64,000 bases of DNA, taken from assembly GCA_015143295.1 (NCBI GenBank), contig CM026567.1, forward strand, positions 10,124,416-10,188,415. The letters run 5' to 3'. Every line of letters begins with the position of its first letter. The stretch's first letter is position 1. The notes under the pieces were generated by a model. It searched no databases and had not been told where the DNA came from. It saw only the letters and a program-made list of their open reading frames with translations. This DNA comes from Tetracentron sinense. Taxonomy: Eukaryota; Streptophyta; Magnoliopsida; Trochodendrales; Trochodendraceae. Position numbers and translations under genes: made by a program. This document shows, piece after piece, positions 10,773 to 21,617 of this stretch.

Positions 10773-11081
10773 GTGGTGTTGGATTCTGAGTGGATTAGCT
10801 GTGGGTGAGATGAGAGTTAGATTTATGTATTTTGGCGGGCATGTCCGCGCTTTCTTATGGATTCCTTTTTGTGTAAAACTTGGATTTAAGTATGTATATA
10901 CATAGAGGTTTGTTAGTCTTCCGCTGTGCTATGTTAGAGTATGTTTCCGCTGTTTATATCCTCTATTGTATATGCTCTGTGGGTTTTTGTAGGTTGGTTT
11001 GTCAAGCAAGTCATGTAATCCATGATTAGTCGTCCAAAGTTCACTCTAACTCCTAGGGTGGGTTTTGGGTCGCGACAGAAG

Positions 11082-11093
11082 TGGTATCAAAGC
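11082..11093 (+). promoter_or_regulatory. Primer binding site of element C
   Basis: TGGTATCAAAGC starts 5 nt after the LTR. It matches the initiator tRNA-Met type site except for A instead of G at the ninth base. Confidence 0.88.
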
Positions 11094-11438
11094 TTAGGCT
11101 TTAGGTCTCTAGGGTCACTTAGAATCTTATATCACGGCTTGACAAGAGCATATGTTAGGAAACAAGTTAGGAAGAAAGTAAGTCGGAAGAGAGTCTTGAT
11201 TCCAAGCGTAAGACTAAACTTTAGTCTTAGTCTAAAATGGTTGCTTTAACCAAGTACGGTCCTAGGTACGCTAGAACACTAAAGTATAAGTATAATGTGA
11301 TGAATACTCTGATGACTTGATGTGATGTATATTAGTATTATACAACTAATACAAATTGAATTATTGTGAAATGGCATTGGAATAAATTGCGGTTTCAAGT
11401 GAGACTCATGTGGTGCTATTGTTCTCAGGACTTTAGTC

Positions 11439-12803
11439 ATGAGGCGGGGCACACGGGGTCGTGGACCACACACCAGAGCTTCCTCTTCTTCACGGGATGA
11501 GGATGAGTAGCCGGACCTCTCTCAGGTCTTAGGCTCTATTGCTGAGACACTCGCCATACTGGCGGCTCGGCAGACTATACCATCATCGGCGGCACCTACT
11601 CCACCGCCCGCAGCTCCAGTACATCGTACCACTGGAGTTGAGGCATTCAGGAGATTGAGGCCTCCACCCTTCCATGGGAGTGTGGACCCTCTTGCTGTGG
11701 AGGCATGGATCCTCCAGATGGAGAAGATCTTTGCGGTCCTCTCGCCTACAGAGGAAGATAGAGTAGCATGGGCAGTTTTCATGCTAGAAGGTGAAGCCCA
11801 CCATTGGTGGTTGTCTGTATTGAGGACGCGAGATTTGACCATGCAAGGTCAACCTTGGACTTGGGAGGAGTTCAAAGATACTTTTTACAAGAAGTATTTT
11901 CCGATTGGAGCACGGGAAAAGAAAGAGAGAGAATTCATCAACCTTGAGCAAGGTTCGATGTCTGTGGCCGCTTATGAGGCCAAGTTCTCGGAGCTATCAC
12001 GCTTCGCGACACATATGATTGCCACTGAGGCAATGAAGGCGAGGAGGTTTGAGCAAGGGCTCAAGGATGTCATCATGGAGAAGGTATCAGTCTTTAGGCA
12101 CGCCACTTACGCTGAAGTGGTGGATAAAGCCTTGTTGGTTGAGACCAACTCTGAGGCGGTGTCCAAGAAGAGGGAAATGACGAGAGGCCAATCCAGTAGT
12201 TCAGCACCTCTAGAGAGGCGGGCTCGTACCGGCCCTTATCAGTATGCGTGGCCAGCACCACCGATGAGGCCATCTTATGCGCCTCCAGCTCCATGGCAGT
12301 ATGTGCCTCAGGCACCGCGACCTCAGGCTCTTCTGGCCCCACGACCTGTTGCACCTCAGACGATGAGGTATGCTCCACCTCCGGCCCCTCCGACTTATAC
12401 ACATGAGGTCTGCACTTCATGCGGCCGAAGGCACCCGGCAGGAGATTGCCAAAGGGCATCGGGTGGATGCTTTCATTGTGGTCGCCAGGGCCATATGATC
12501 CGGGATTGCCCCAGTCGGCATTTACCAGGCCAGTCTCAGGGGATTGGGCCACCAGCACGCCCAGCAGGATCATATCAGGCGTCATCTCAGACTACCCGGT
12601 CTACACCTCAGTCTCGCCAGGTGAACCAGGGGCGTGTATTTGCTTTGACAGAGGGTGATGCACTTGCATCTGATGAAGTGGTACAAGGTACGCGTTTGGA
12701 GTTATTTTCGTTATTAGTGCTTATTATGTTGTGTTTTATTCCTTGTGTACATACTTGGTATGCTATATATATATACCTATGTGTATGCTCTGTTAATGCT
12801 TGA
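11439..12803 (+). CDS. Element C Gag (single premature TAG)
   Basis: Capsid/nucleocapsid polyprotein of a Ty3 element. The start ATG at 11439 follows an acceptor-like TTGTTCTCAG (to 11428). The N-terminus is MRRGTRGRG and is followed at codon 24 by TAG (11508-11510); the frame is then open to a TGA at 12801-12803. The gag core spans about 11655-12010 (WILQMEKIF, WAVFMLEGEAHHWW, YFPIGAREKKEREF). The nucleocapsid has a CX2CX3HX4C knuckle (CTSCGRRHPAGDC) followed by a classic CCHC (CFHCGRQGHMIRDC) near 12468. The predicted splice donor at 12687/12688 follows VVQG; without splicing, 38 residues of hydrophobic tail are added before the stop. Apart from codon 24 the gene looks functional. Confidence 0.88.
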
Positions 12804-12829
12804 ATTGACGTAACTAGTTAAAATTTCAG
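12688..12829 (+). other. Intron-like segment separating gag and pol of element C
   Basis: The segment is 142 bp, with donor GTACAAG|GTACGC and acceptor AAAATTTCAG|GA, phase 1. It is T-rich, with a (TA)n run near 12764-12773. Removal joins G12687 to GA12830-12831 (glycine) and fuses gag in frame to [20 protein letters not shown] of the protease. Unspliced, gag ends at 12803 and the pol frame is closed upstream by TAA at 12811. It matches the segments in elements A and B and the donor in D. It is probably a genuine spliceosomal intron retained in the genomic RNA. Confidence 0.75.
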
Positions 12830-15800
12830 GAACCCTACTAGTCAATGAGTATTTGGCTCGAGTATTGATTGATACCGGGTCTACTCATTCGTTTGTCTCG
12901 CCGAGTTTTTCAGAAGGCTTTTCTGTAGAGCCAAGTCAGCTAGAACCGGAGTTAGCCATTTCGACTCCTCTCGGCAAAACAGTATTGGCAGATAAAGTGT
13001 ATAGATATAGTGTGGTCCAAGTTGGAAGCCACGAGTTGGCGGTTGACCTCATCGTCCTTGGATTCCAAGACTTTGATGTTATATTGGGAATGGATTGGTT
13101 AGCAGCACATCATGGGCATGTAGCTTGCTTTGAGAAGATGGTACTCTTCAAGCCGGTAGAAGGAAAACTATTTCACTTTCGAGGGTTGAGAAGTAGAGAC
13201 ATTGCACGCTTTGTGGCGTTGAGCTTAACTAACCCTGAAGCAAAGGACTCATCGACTATTCCGGTTGTGAGTGAATTCCTGGATGTATTTCCAGAGGAGT
13301 TGCCAGGATTGCCTCCAGATAGGGAGATTGAGTTTGTGATCGAGCTTGCACCAGGCACAGCTCCTGTTTTCAGGGCTCCGTATAGAATGGCCCCTATTGA
13401 ACTCAAAGAGTTAAAGACCCAGTTGGAAGAATTACAAGGTCTTGGTTTCATTCGACCAAGTGTCTCACCGTGGGGTGCCCCGGTGTTGTTTGTTAAGAGG
13501 AAAGATGGCTCGATGCGGATGTGCGTCGATTACAGGCAATTGAACAAAGTCACTATAAAGAATAGGTATCCCTTGCCTAGGATTGATGACTTGTTCGATC
13601 AGTTGAAGGGAGCGAGATTTTTCTTGAAGATAGACCTTCGATCGGGTTATCACCAGTTGAAGATTAAGGTGGAAGATGTTCCCAAAACTGCTTTCAGGAC
13701 TCGGTATGGACACTACGAGTTCTTGGTGATGCCTTTTGGACTCACGAACGCGCCAGCAGCCTTTATGGATTTGATGAACCGGGTGTTCCGGCCATACCTT
13801 GATAGGTGCGTGATTGTATTTGTTGATGACATTTTGGTCTATTCCCAAACACGGGAAGATCACACACGCGACCTATGCCTTGCTTTGGAAATGCTAAGAG
13901 AGCACAAGCTATACGCCAAACTTAGCAAGTGTGAGTTTTGGTTGGAAGAGGTGGCATTCCTAGGCCACGTTGTATCAGCGAAAGGCATTTCGGTGGATCC
14001 AAAGAAGATAGAGGCAGTCATGAGTTGGGCGAGGCCCAAGAGTGTCACGGAGATACGCAGCTTTCTTGGGTTGGCAGGCTACTACAGGAGATTTGTAGAG
14101 GGTTTCTCTAGCCTTGCAGCACCGCTCACTTACCTGACAAGGAAGAACGCCAAGTTTGTATGGAGTGATAAGTGCGAAATCAGTTTCACGGAACTGAAGA
14201 AGAGGCTTACTACAGCCCCTATCCTTACTGTGCCATCTGGACCTTATGGGTATGAGGTGTATAGTGATGCCTCACATGTTGGACTTGGGTGTGTACTCAT
14301 GCAGCACAAGAAAGTCATTGCCTATGCATCGAGGCAATTGAAGGAGCATGAGAAGAATTACCCCACGCACGATTTGGAGCTTGCCGCAGTCGTGTTTGCA
14401 CTCAAGATCTGGCGACATTACTTATACGGGGTGGAATTCTATGTATATACGGACCACAAGAGCCTCAAGTACCTCTTTTCCCAAAAGGAATTGAATCTAA
14501 GGCAACGGCGTTGGATGGAATTTTTGAAGGACTATGATTGTACCATTCAATACCACCTGGGTAAAGCAAATGTAGTGGCTGATGCTTTGAGTAGAAGACC
14601 CCCGAGGTTATTAGCATGCATGTTGGTGCAAGAATGGAAGCTACTTGAAGACTTGGCAAATCTGGACATTAATGTGAATGACTCTGTTCGTAGTCCTATC
14701 TTGGCAAATGTCACGGTTCGGCCATACATTATAGGTTTGATCCAAGAATACCAAGCCACGGATGCTGAATTGTTGGCTTATCGGGACAAGAAAGTTGCTA
14801 AGGGTAGTGAGGACTTCTCTCTCACTAGTCGGGGTGCTATCACATTCAAGGGAAGGCTGTGCATCCTAGCCAATGCAGATCTTCGAAGAGAGATTTTGGA
14901 TGAAGCACACCGTTCGAAGTACACAGTGCATCCAGGGGGTACAAAGATGTACCGGAACCTCAAGAGTCACTTTTGGTGGTGGAATATGAAGAGGGAGGTT
15001 GCGGAATATGTAGCACGGTGCTTGGTGTGTCAACAGGTAAAAGCAGAACACATGCGGCCCGCAGGTCTATTACAGTCCCTTCCGATTCCCAAGTGGAAAT
15101 GGGAGAACATATCCATGGATTTCATAGTTGGCTTGCCAAAAACGGCAAAGGGCTCAGATGCGATATGGGTAGTAGTGGATCGTTTGACAAAGTCCGCTCA
15201 TTTGTTACCCTACCGTACTACCTTCAACTCTAGTCAGTTAGCCGCTTTGTACATCAAGGAAGTGGTGAGGTTACACGGAGTGCCCGTTAGTATTGTGTCA
15301 GATCAGGATCCAAGATTCACATCACGATTCTGGAAAAGCTTCCAGGAGGCTATGGGTTCCCGACTTGATTTCAGTACCGCTTTTCATCCACAGACGGATG
15401 GACAAACTGAGAGAGTGAACCAAGTCATTGAAGACATGCTTCGGGCTTGTATGTTGGATTTCAGAGGCAGTTGGGAAGAGCACTTGCCTTTGGTTGAATT
15501 CGCCTATAATAACAGCTATCAGGCGAGTATCCAAATGGCACCATTTGAGGCCTTGTATGGGCGAAGTTGTAGGTCTCCTCTCTATTGGGATGAGGTAGGA
15601 GAAAGGAAAGTACTTGGTCCGGAGTTGATTGAGCAAACTCCAAACACAGTTAAGATCATTCGGGATCGATTGAAAGCCGCTCAAGATCGCCAGAAAAGTT
15701 ATGCGGACACGCGCCGTAGGGAATTGGAATTTCAAGTAGGGGATCAAGTTTTTGTGAAAGTATCTCCTAGCAAAGGGATCACGAGATTTGGAAAGCGAGG

Positions 15801-16155
15801 CAAGCTCAGTCCTCGGTATGTTGGGCCTTTTGAGATTATCACACGAGTTGGTGAGGTTGCTTACAGGGTAGCTCTCCCACCTCACATGGCTACAGTTCAC
15901 AACGTCTTCCATGTGTCTATGCTTCGGAAGTACATTGCGGATCCTTCGCATGTCATAGACTTGGAACCGTTGGAGATTCGAGAGGACCTCACCTTGATTG
16001 AAAAGCCGGTTCAGATTTTGGATCGAAGATATCAGGTGCTTCGCAACAAGACAATCCCTTTGGTTCTTATGCAATGGCAACACCATGCTCGGGAAGAAGC
16101 TACATGGGAGCGTGAAGCCGAAGTCAAAGCAAAGTACCCAGAATTAATTGAATGA
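12830..16155 (+). CDS. Element C Pol polyprotein: PR, RT, RNase H, IN, chromodomain
   Basis: The frame is open from the acceptor to the stop, with no internal stops. Counting from the TTG codon at 12853: aspartic protease DTG at residues 7-9; RT with [12 protein letters not shown] and the catalytic FVDD (DD at about 325-326); RNase H with VYSDAS (D about 472); integrase zinc finger from H686 to C723-C726; DDE triad D756, D817, E853 (35 residues between the last two); GPY/F motif ([13 protein letters not shown]); and a C-terminal chromodomain-like tail ([13 protein letters not shown]...EEATWE). It has no in-frame ATG at its start and would be made only as a Gag-Pol fusion after splicing of 12688-12829. 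Functional apart from the upstream gag stop. Confidence 0.95.
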
Positions 16156-16224
16156 GTTATTGTATGAAGTCTGTATATGACTTGTAATGTTGTTCTTTTT
16201 GGTTTGTAATGCAAGTATCGTCTG

Positions 16225-16242
16225 AATTTCGAGGACGAAATT
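16225..16242 (+). promoter_or_regulatory. Pre-PPT hairpin of element C
   Basis: AATTTCG-AGGA-CGAAATT is a perfect 7-bp stem, 5 nt before the polypurine tract. It is present in decayed form before the PPTs of B (near 21095), A (near 24844) and D (near 36775). It may help define the PPT primer or the 3' end of the internal region. Confidence 0.6.
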
Positions 16243-16247
16243 TCTGT

Positions 16248-16260
16248 AAGGGGGGGAGGA
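16248..16260 (+). promoter_or_regulatory. Polypurine tract of element C
   Basis: AAGGGGGGGAGGA lies directly before the TGTAGAGCCCC start of the 3' LTR; it is the usual plus-strand priming site. Confidence 0.92.
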
Positions 16261-18750
16261 TGTAGAGCCCCAGACTTTTTCATGCTTAATACATGACACT
16301 TCCGTAGTCAATTTGCCTTTAAAGAGGTATAATTAATAAATAAGAAAGAAATTGGAAATTTCAAAACGTCAAAAATGTTCCTTTTCAAAGTAGGAACCCA
16401 ACGCAAGTTGAATCGTCAAAATCGGACGCACAAGTCAAAAGATATGGCCAAAACAGTCTGGACCTACAGGCAATCGTAGCTCGGTTATGCGCTAAGGACG
16501 TAGCTCGGAATACGCTAAGGACGTAGCTCGGTTATGCACTAAGGTCGTAGCTCGGAAGGCACTAAGGACGTACTCTGATAACGTATACGTTGTACATCCG
16601 TTGTGCAACAGACAACGGGTACGTCGTGCAGCAGACAACGTGTACGTTGTACAGCACAACGGGCACGTTGTACATAAGACAACGGACAACGAGCTCAGCA
16701 CTAGGCACAACACAACGCACAACGAGTTGGCACTATTCACAGCACAACGAGTTGGCACTATTCACAGCACAACGAGTTGGCACTATTCACAGCACAACGA
16801 GTTGGCGCTATTCACAGCACAACGAGTTGGCACTGTTCACAGCACAACGAGTTGGCACTATTCACAGCACAACGTGTGTGGTACTGTTCACAGCACAACG
16901 TGTTTGGTACTCGTGTTGTTGCAGAAATTTTAGTAAGGGTATTATGGTCTTTTGTCAGTTCACTCTTACCTTAAGAGTTTAACCCGAGCCTTTAGGGCTC
17001 ATTCTTGACACTTAGAAAGATTGGAAAGTTAGAAAAAGGGGAGAAGGCGATTCCAAACCTAGGGTTTTTCTTTGGAAGAGAAATCAAAGGGGTTTTGAGA
17101 CCCTAGATTACTTCAAGCTCGGCTCTTCTCCAAGATCTCCGCTCAAGCACTCGTGGAGAGCGTTCTCCAAGCTAGGGCAGTAGCCTCACGGTCGTTTGTG
17201 GAAGGGGTTTCTTCCTCATTTCATCAAGGTCGGTACTTCTTGCTACCCTCCTAGTTATAGTTCCTCTTTTCCCCTTTATTTCTTTTGATTTTCTTTCATT
17301 TACACATGTGCAATGAGATGGATGAATGGTGAATGGTGAATGGAGATGGAATGGGCGATTGGATGCCAATGGTTGTGTTGTGATGATTAAAATGGGGAGG
17401 GCATTGTTCTAATAATGAACATACATGCATGATCTGAGTAAAACCCATCTAGAAAAGCATGTTGTAGGGTAAATGAATAATGAACACACCATGTTTGATG
17501 AAATGCCAAGATGAATAAAGTGAGCTGTAAATTAGGAAATGCATGCCTAATAAATTATGAATATTGCTAGGGCCTATGATAGTGTGTTCTTGCTTTCCCT
17601 AAATGATATGAATATTACATTGCTCAATCATTGATGTTATATGTGTTGTGAAATTACCCAAATGTCATATTTAAATTTAAATGCAAGTATGTACACGGTT
17701 CCCACGAGCACGGCATGCATGACATGATTTATCGAGGTTTTCAAGAACATGGTTAGAGGTGAGACATATCCTACGATATGTTTTACCTCGCTTTTCACAA
17801 GAAGACAAGAACCAACATTCCACGAGGGGTCTCCCCTCACTCACAAGTGCATATCATGAAGAAGGGCCTCCCTTCCCTCGCAAGTACATACATATCATGA
17901 AGAAGGGTCTCCCTTCCCTCGCAAGTGCATTGCATAAAGAAGGGTCTCCCTTCCCTCTCAAGGCATCTCTCAAGTGCATCTCATAAGGACATCTCACAAG
18001 TTACATGATCACAAGCAAGCACGCATGACATGCATGACATGGCACGTATGACACGCTCGACAAGATCAAGCAAGACAAACACGACAAGCTTTCAAGTACG
18101 AAAAGATATTTCAAGTCAAGTCAAGTGCACAAGATTTCAAGGGTTTTACCAGCTTTTATGAATGCAACATGATGAATTACATTGCTTTACTTTATTATCA
18201 TGATATGAATCATTCCTGCTTTAAATGCGTGAATTGTTTCCTGCTTTATGTATGCTGTCCGTATGCTATGACTGTTGGTTAGTGCTTTGTACCCGCTGAG
18301 TATTCCATGCTCAGCCGTACTTCTTATGTCGGCAGGTTCTGAGGGAGCTGCTGCTCCATTTGATGTTTGTGCTCCTGGTCCATGGGTGGAAGAGGAGTAC
18401 GTCGAGGAGCCTTTGGAGGAACCTCCCGTAGAGGGTTATCTGTAGGTGGTGTTGGATTCTGAGTGGATTAGCTGTGGGTGAGATGAGAGTTAGATTTATG
18501 TATTTTGGCGGGCATGTCCGTGCTTTCTTATGGATTCCTTTTTGTGTAAAACTTGGATTTAAGTATGTATATACATAGACGTTTGTTAGTCTTCCGCTGT
18601 GCTATGTTAGAGTATGTTTCCACTGTTTATATCCTCTATTGTATATGCTCTGTGGGTTTTTGCAGGTTGGTTTGTCAAGCAAGTCATGTAATCCATGATT
18701 AGTCGTCCAAAGTTCACTCTAACTCCTAGGGTGGGTTTTGGGTCGCGACA
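16261..18750 (+). repeat. Element C 3' LTR
   Basis: The LTR is 2490 bp with the same start and end as the 5' copy. Differences include one fewer 25-bp unit, fewer GAATGGT units near 17325, a small ATGAAATGCCAAG insertion near 17499, and loss of about 12 bp in the CATCTCACAAG region near 17990. Confidence 0.95.
18326..18445 (+). CDS. LTR-encoded short ORF, 39 aa (element C 3' LTR)
   Basis: It encodes the same peptide as the 5' LTR copy at 10653-10772, with ATG and stop intact. The preceding hairpin is at 18295-18315. Confidence 0.42.
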   Translation: MSAGSEGAAAPFDVCAPGPWVEEEYVEEPLEEPPVEGYL

Positions 18751-19835
18751 GGAGATCCCTTTAAATCCCACACACAAGGACCTTCTTAAAGTATTTAATT
18801 TAATTTATAATTAAATTAATTAATTTCTCTAAGTAATCACTATATGGTATAGTGAAGCTCTAAAAGGTGGAATCACATTAGATGTGAACAAGCAAATGGG
18901 TAGGACCCATTGGGGAATATTTTTAAAGAATTATTAAAGTGACCAAAAGGGTTTAGAACCCATTGGGAGCGTGTGGAGTGGGGCCCACCTAGGGTGGGAC
19001 GCCCACTTCAAGGAGGAATAATAATTGTTATTATTTTAATTAGTTTCTAATAACTAATATCCTTGTTAGATAAGGTTAGTTAGTTAGTTAGAGTTGGTTA
19101 CTAATTAAAGATTCCTTGTTGGACAAGGAGTTTACTAGTTTCTTGCTAATCAAGAAATCCTAATTGGATTAGGATAAGGATAAGATTAGTTGGACACTAA
19201 TGGATGAGATTAGTTTCTATTTTGATTATTCCTAATTAATTATGGAGAAACCAAATAGGAAACTAATTGAGGAATCCTTATTGGATAAGGATTAGGAAAC
19301 TTTGGTTGCAAGCAACCAATAAAGCCTATAAAGAGGGTTGGACGTCCAAGGCTTTGTGAATTCTTTAATTTTCCAGAATTTCCAAATTTGGAAACCTCTC
19401 CCCTCTCCTCAAATCTCACGCCCAGCCCCTCTCTCTAGTGGTGTACGGTCAGCTTAATATTTCCCCACCTTCTTCTCTCTTGGGTTTTTAGTTTTGAAGA
19501 TCAAGAAGAGAATCAAGAAAGGTTCTTTATAATAAAAGATTGGATCTTTTATTCAAGATTCCTAGAGCTGGATATTTGGAAGGGCCATTAGCTTCCATTA
19601 GAGAAAGCTTTAAAGGAAAAAGAAGGTTCTTGTAAATCGACAGGAGACTTGACACTTGTGAAGTTTTGCGAGTACTATTCTAACGTGGATTTGACTTAAC
19701 AATTTCAAAGTCGCAAAGGTGATGTTATTCCTACCTTCATTGAATAAAATCAATTAGAATCTTAGTCAGATCTTGGGATTCGATGTATGCCTCCCAAGAA
19801 CTGTGTTTCTAAAATTAAAAAGAGGCATACTTTCA

Positions 19836-21039
19836 CCAAAATCTCAAGAAGCACTACTGGTGGCGAAATATGAAGAGGGAAGTCAACGAATATGTTTTAA
19901 GATGTTTAGTGTGCCAACAAGTGAAGACCGAGCATCAGAGGCCGGCAGGTCTTTTACAGTCCCTCCCTATTCCGGAATGGAAACGAGAGAATATCTCAAT
20001 GGATTTCATAGTGGGCTTGCCGCGGACGGCGAAGGGTTCTGATGCTATTTGGGTGATAGTTGGCAGATTGACAAAGTTTGCACACTTTCTTCCGTACCGG
20101 ACTACTTTCAGTTCGAATTAGTTGGTGGCTTTGTATGTTAAAGAGGTGCTCCGTCTGCATGGGGTGCCGATTTCCATTGTTTCTGATCGAGACCCTAGGT
20201 TTACTTCCAGGTTCTGGAAAACTTTTCAAGATGCTATGGGTTCTTGTTTAGATTTCAGCACCACCTTTTATCCTCAAACTGATGGACAGATTGAATGGGT
20301 AAATCAGGTTGTAGAAGATATGCTCCGAGCTTGTATGTTGGACTTCCAGGGTAGTTGGGGGGAACACTTGTCGTTGATTGAATTTGCCTACAACAATAGT
20401 TACCAGACAAGCATCCAAATGGCGCCTTTTGAAGCTTTATATGGTCACAGTTGTAGATCTCTTCTATATTGGGACAATGTGGGTGACAGAAAGGTACTGG
20501 GTCCTAAATTGATTGCGCGGACCGTAGAAATGGTCAAAATCATCAGGGAACGATTGAAAGCTGCTCAGGATAGGCAGAAGAGCTATGCAGACACTCGCCG
20601 CAGAGATTTGGAGTTCCAAGTTGGGGATCGAGTCTTTGTGAAGATTTCGCTGAGTCGGGGAATCATGCGGTTCGGGAAGAAAGGAAAGCTCAGCCCTAGG
20701 TACGTGGGGCCATTTGAGATCATCACTAGGGTTGGTGAGGTTGCTTATAGGGTAGGCCTACCACCTCACATGGTAGCGGTTCATAATGTATTTCACGTTT
20801 CCATGCTTAGGAAATACATTCCGGATCCTTCCCACGTCATTGCTCTTGATCCTATGGAGATTCGAGAAGATCTCACCTTGGTTGAACAATCAGTTTAGAT
20901 TTTGGATCATCGAGATCAAGTCTTGCGTACCAAGACTATCCTGTTAGTCCTTGTGAAGTGGCAACATCATTTTGCAGAAGAGGCTACGTGGGAGCGTGAA
21001 GCTCAAGTGAAGGAAAAGTACCCTCACTTGTTTGCGTAG
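19836..21039 (+). pseudogene. Element B pol, 3' part: integrase and chromodomain region
   Basis: This continues the integrase from 7439: zinc-finger CLVCQQVK, catalytic core ([43 protein letters not shown], where the E region is altered from TERVNQ), GPY/F ([13 protein letters not shown]), and the chromodomain-like tail ending YPHLFA at TAG 21037-21039. Stops include TAG at 20119 and 20896. Not functional. Confidence 0.9.
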
Positions 21040-21120
21040 TTTCCTTCGTTGGATTTTTTGTATTTTGTTCTTGTTATGTTTCTGTTGGTGTCGTTCCAAT
21101 TTCGAGGATGAATTTCTTGT

Positions 21121-21132
21121 AAGGGGGGAGGA
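21121..21132 (+). promoter_or_regulatory. Polypurine tract of element B
   Basis: AAGGGGGGAGGA lies immediately before the 3' LTR start TGTAGAACCC. Confidence 0.9.
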
Positions 21133-21617
21133 TGTAGAACCCAGAATCTTCATTTCACTAAGTAGTGAATAATGTGTGGATTTATGCTAATGGAAATGTT
21201 TGGAATTATAGTATGCATGTGTTAATGGGTGTACATAGCTTAAAGGAGTGTGTGTTAAGCATAAAAGGGTGTTAGAATTGGATTGGAGAAGGTTCAAGTA
21301 GTAGAAAAAGGGTTTTTGCAGTAAAACAGGAGAGCACCGATCGCTCGGTAATAACCACCGATCGACTGGTCAGCACCGATCACTCAATGATAACCATCAA
21401 TCGACCGGTCATTTACCGATCACTCGGTAGCTGTCGACTAGTTAACTAATTTGTATGGGAAAAAATTCCAGAGGGGGTGTTTTCAACCGTTCGCTCGGTT
21501 GAAACCACCAATTGCTCGGTAAACCACCGATCGTTCGGTCCTGACCACCGATCGATCGGTTGTACACAGATTTTCTTCATTAAGGGTTTTTGAGGTTTTA
21601 GCCACTACCCCCTTGCC

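Larger units (their letters stand above)
8542..11077 (+). repeat. Element C 5' LTR
   Basis: The LTR is 2536 bp, TGTAGAGCCCC...GGGTCGCGACA. In order: the conserved U3 block (about 8660-8735), a tandem GTAGCTCGG repeat array (8757-8850), a stretch rich in GTTGTAC/GTACAAC palindromes (8865-8990), a 25-bp tandem array (about 9004-9215), no clear TATA, a leader with AAGCTAGGGCAG (9475-9486), a donor-like CTTCAAG|GTCGGT (9534/9535), a GAATGGT array (about 9629-9668), AAGGGTCTCCCTTCCCTC repeats (about 10165-10275), a hairpin (10622-10642), and a 39-codon frame (10653-10772). Confidence 0.95.
8542..18750 (+). mobile_element. Element C: near-intact Ty3/gypsy chromovirus (Tekay/Del-like)
   Basis: The element is about 10.2 kb, with LTRs at 8542-11077 and 16261-18750, TSD GGAGA at 8537-8541 and 18751-18755, PBS 11082-11093 and PPT 16248-16260. 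The internal region encodes gag (one premature TAG), a 142-bp intron-like segment, and a pol of 1100 uninterrupted codons with protease, RT, RNase H, integrase, GPY/F and a C-terminal chromodomain-like tail. That domain order and LTR length fit the Tekay/Del clade. The LTRs are nearly identical apart from repeat-number changes and scattered substitutions, so insertion was recent. It is the innermost element of the nest. Confidence 0.95.
7440..19835 (+). mobile_element. X: Copia-type solo LTR inserted in element B (interrupted by element C)
   Basis: It starts TGTTGGACATATATGCCC and ends GGCATACTTTCA, with TSD CCAAA at 7435-7439 and 19836-19840. Excluding element C and one TSD copy it is about 2.18 kb and has no internal coding region. 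It resembles the LTR that precedes a Copia gag at 37263-41669: the same TGTTGGAC/TTAGAC start, the CTTTCCGGTTCCTT block and the AT-rich TTTAATTTAATT block. It has a TATAAAG at 19327-19333 followed by a pyrimidine-rich leader. Most likely it formed by LTR-LTR recombination of a full element; identification as Copia is by comparison within this window. Confidence 0.78.

Noticed and set aside
12094-12585. Antisense 163-codon frame opposite gag
   Set aside because: Shadow of the proline-rich nucleocapsid linker; no domain.
15322-16086. Long antisense open frame of 254 codons in element C
   Set aside because: It is opposite the integrase frame and matches no protein; its openness follows from the codon bias of the sense strand.
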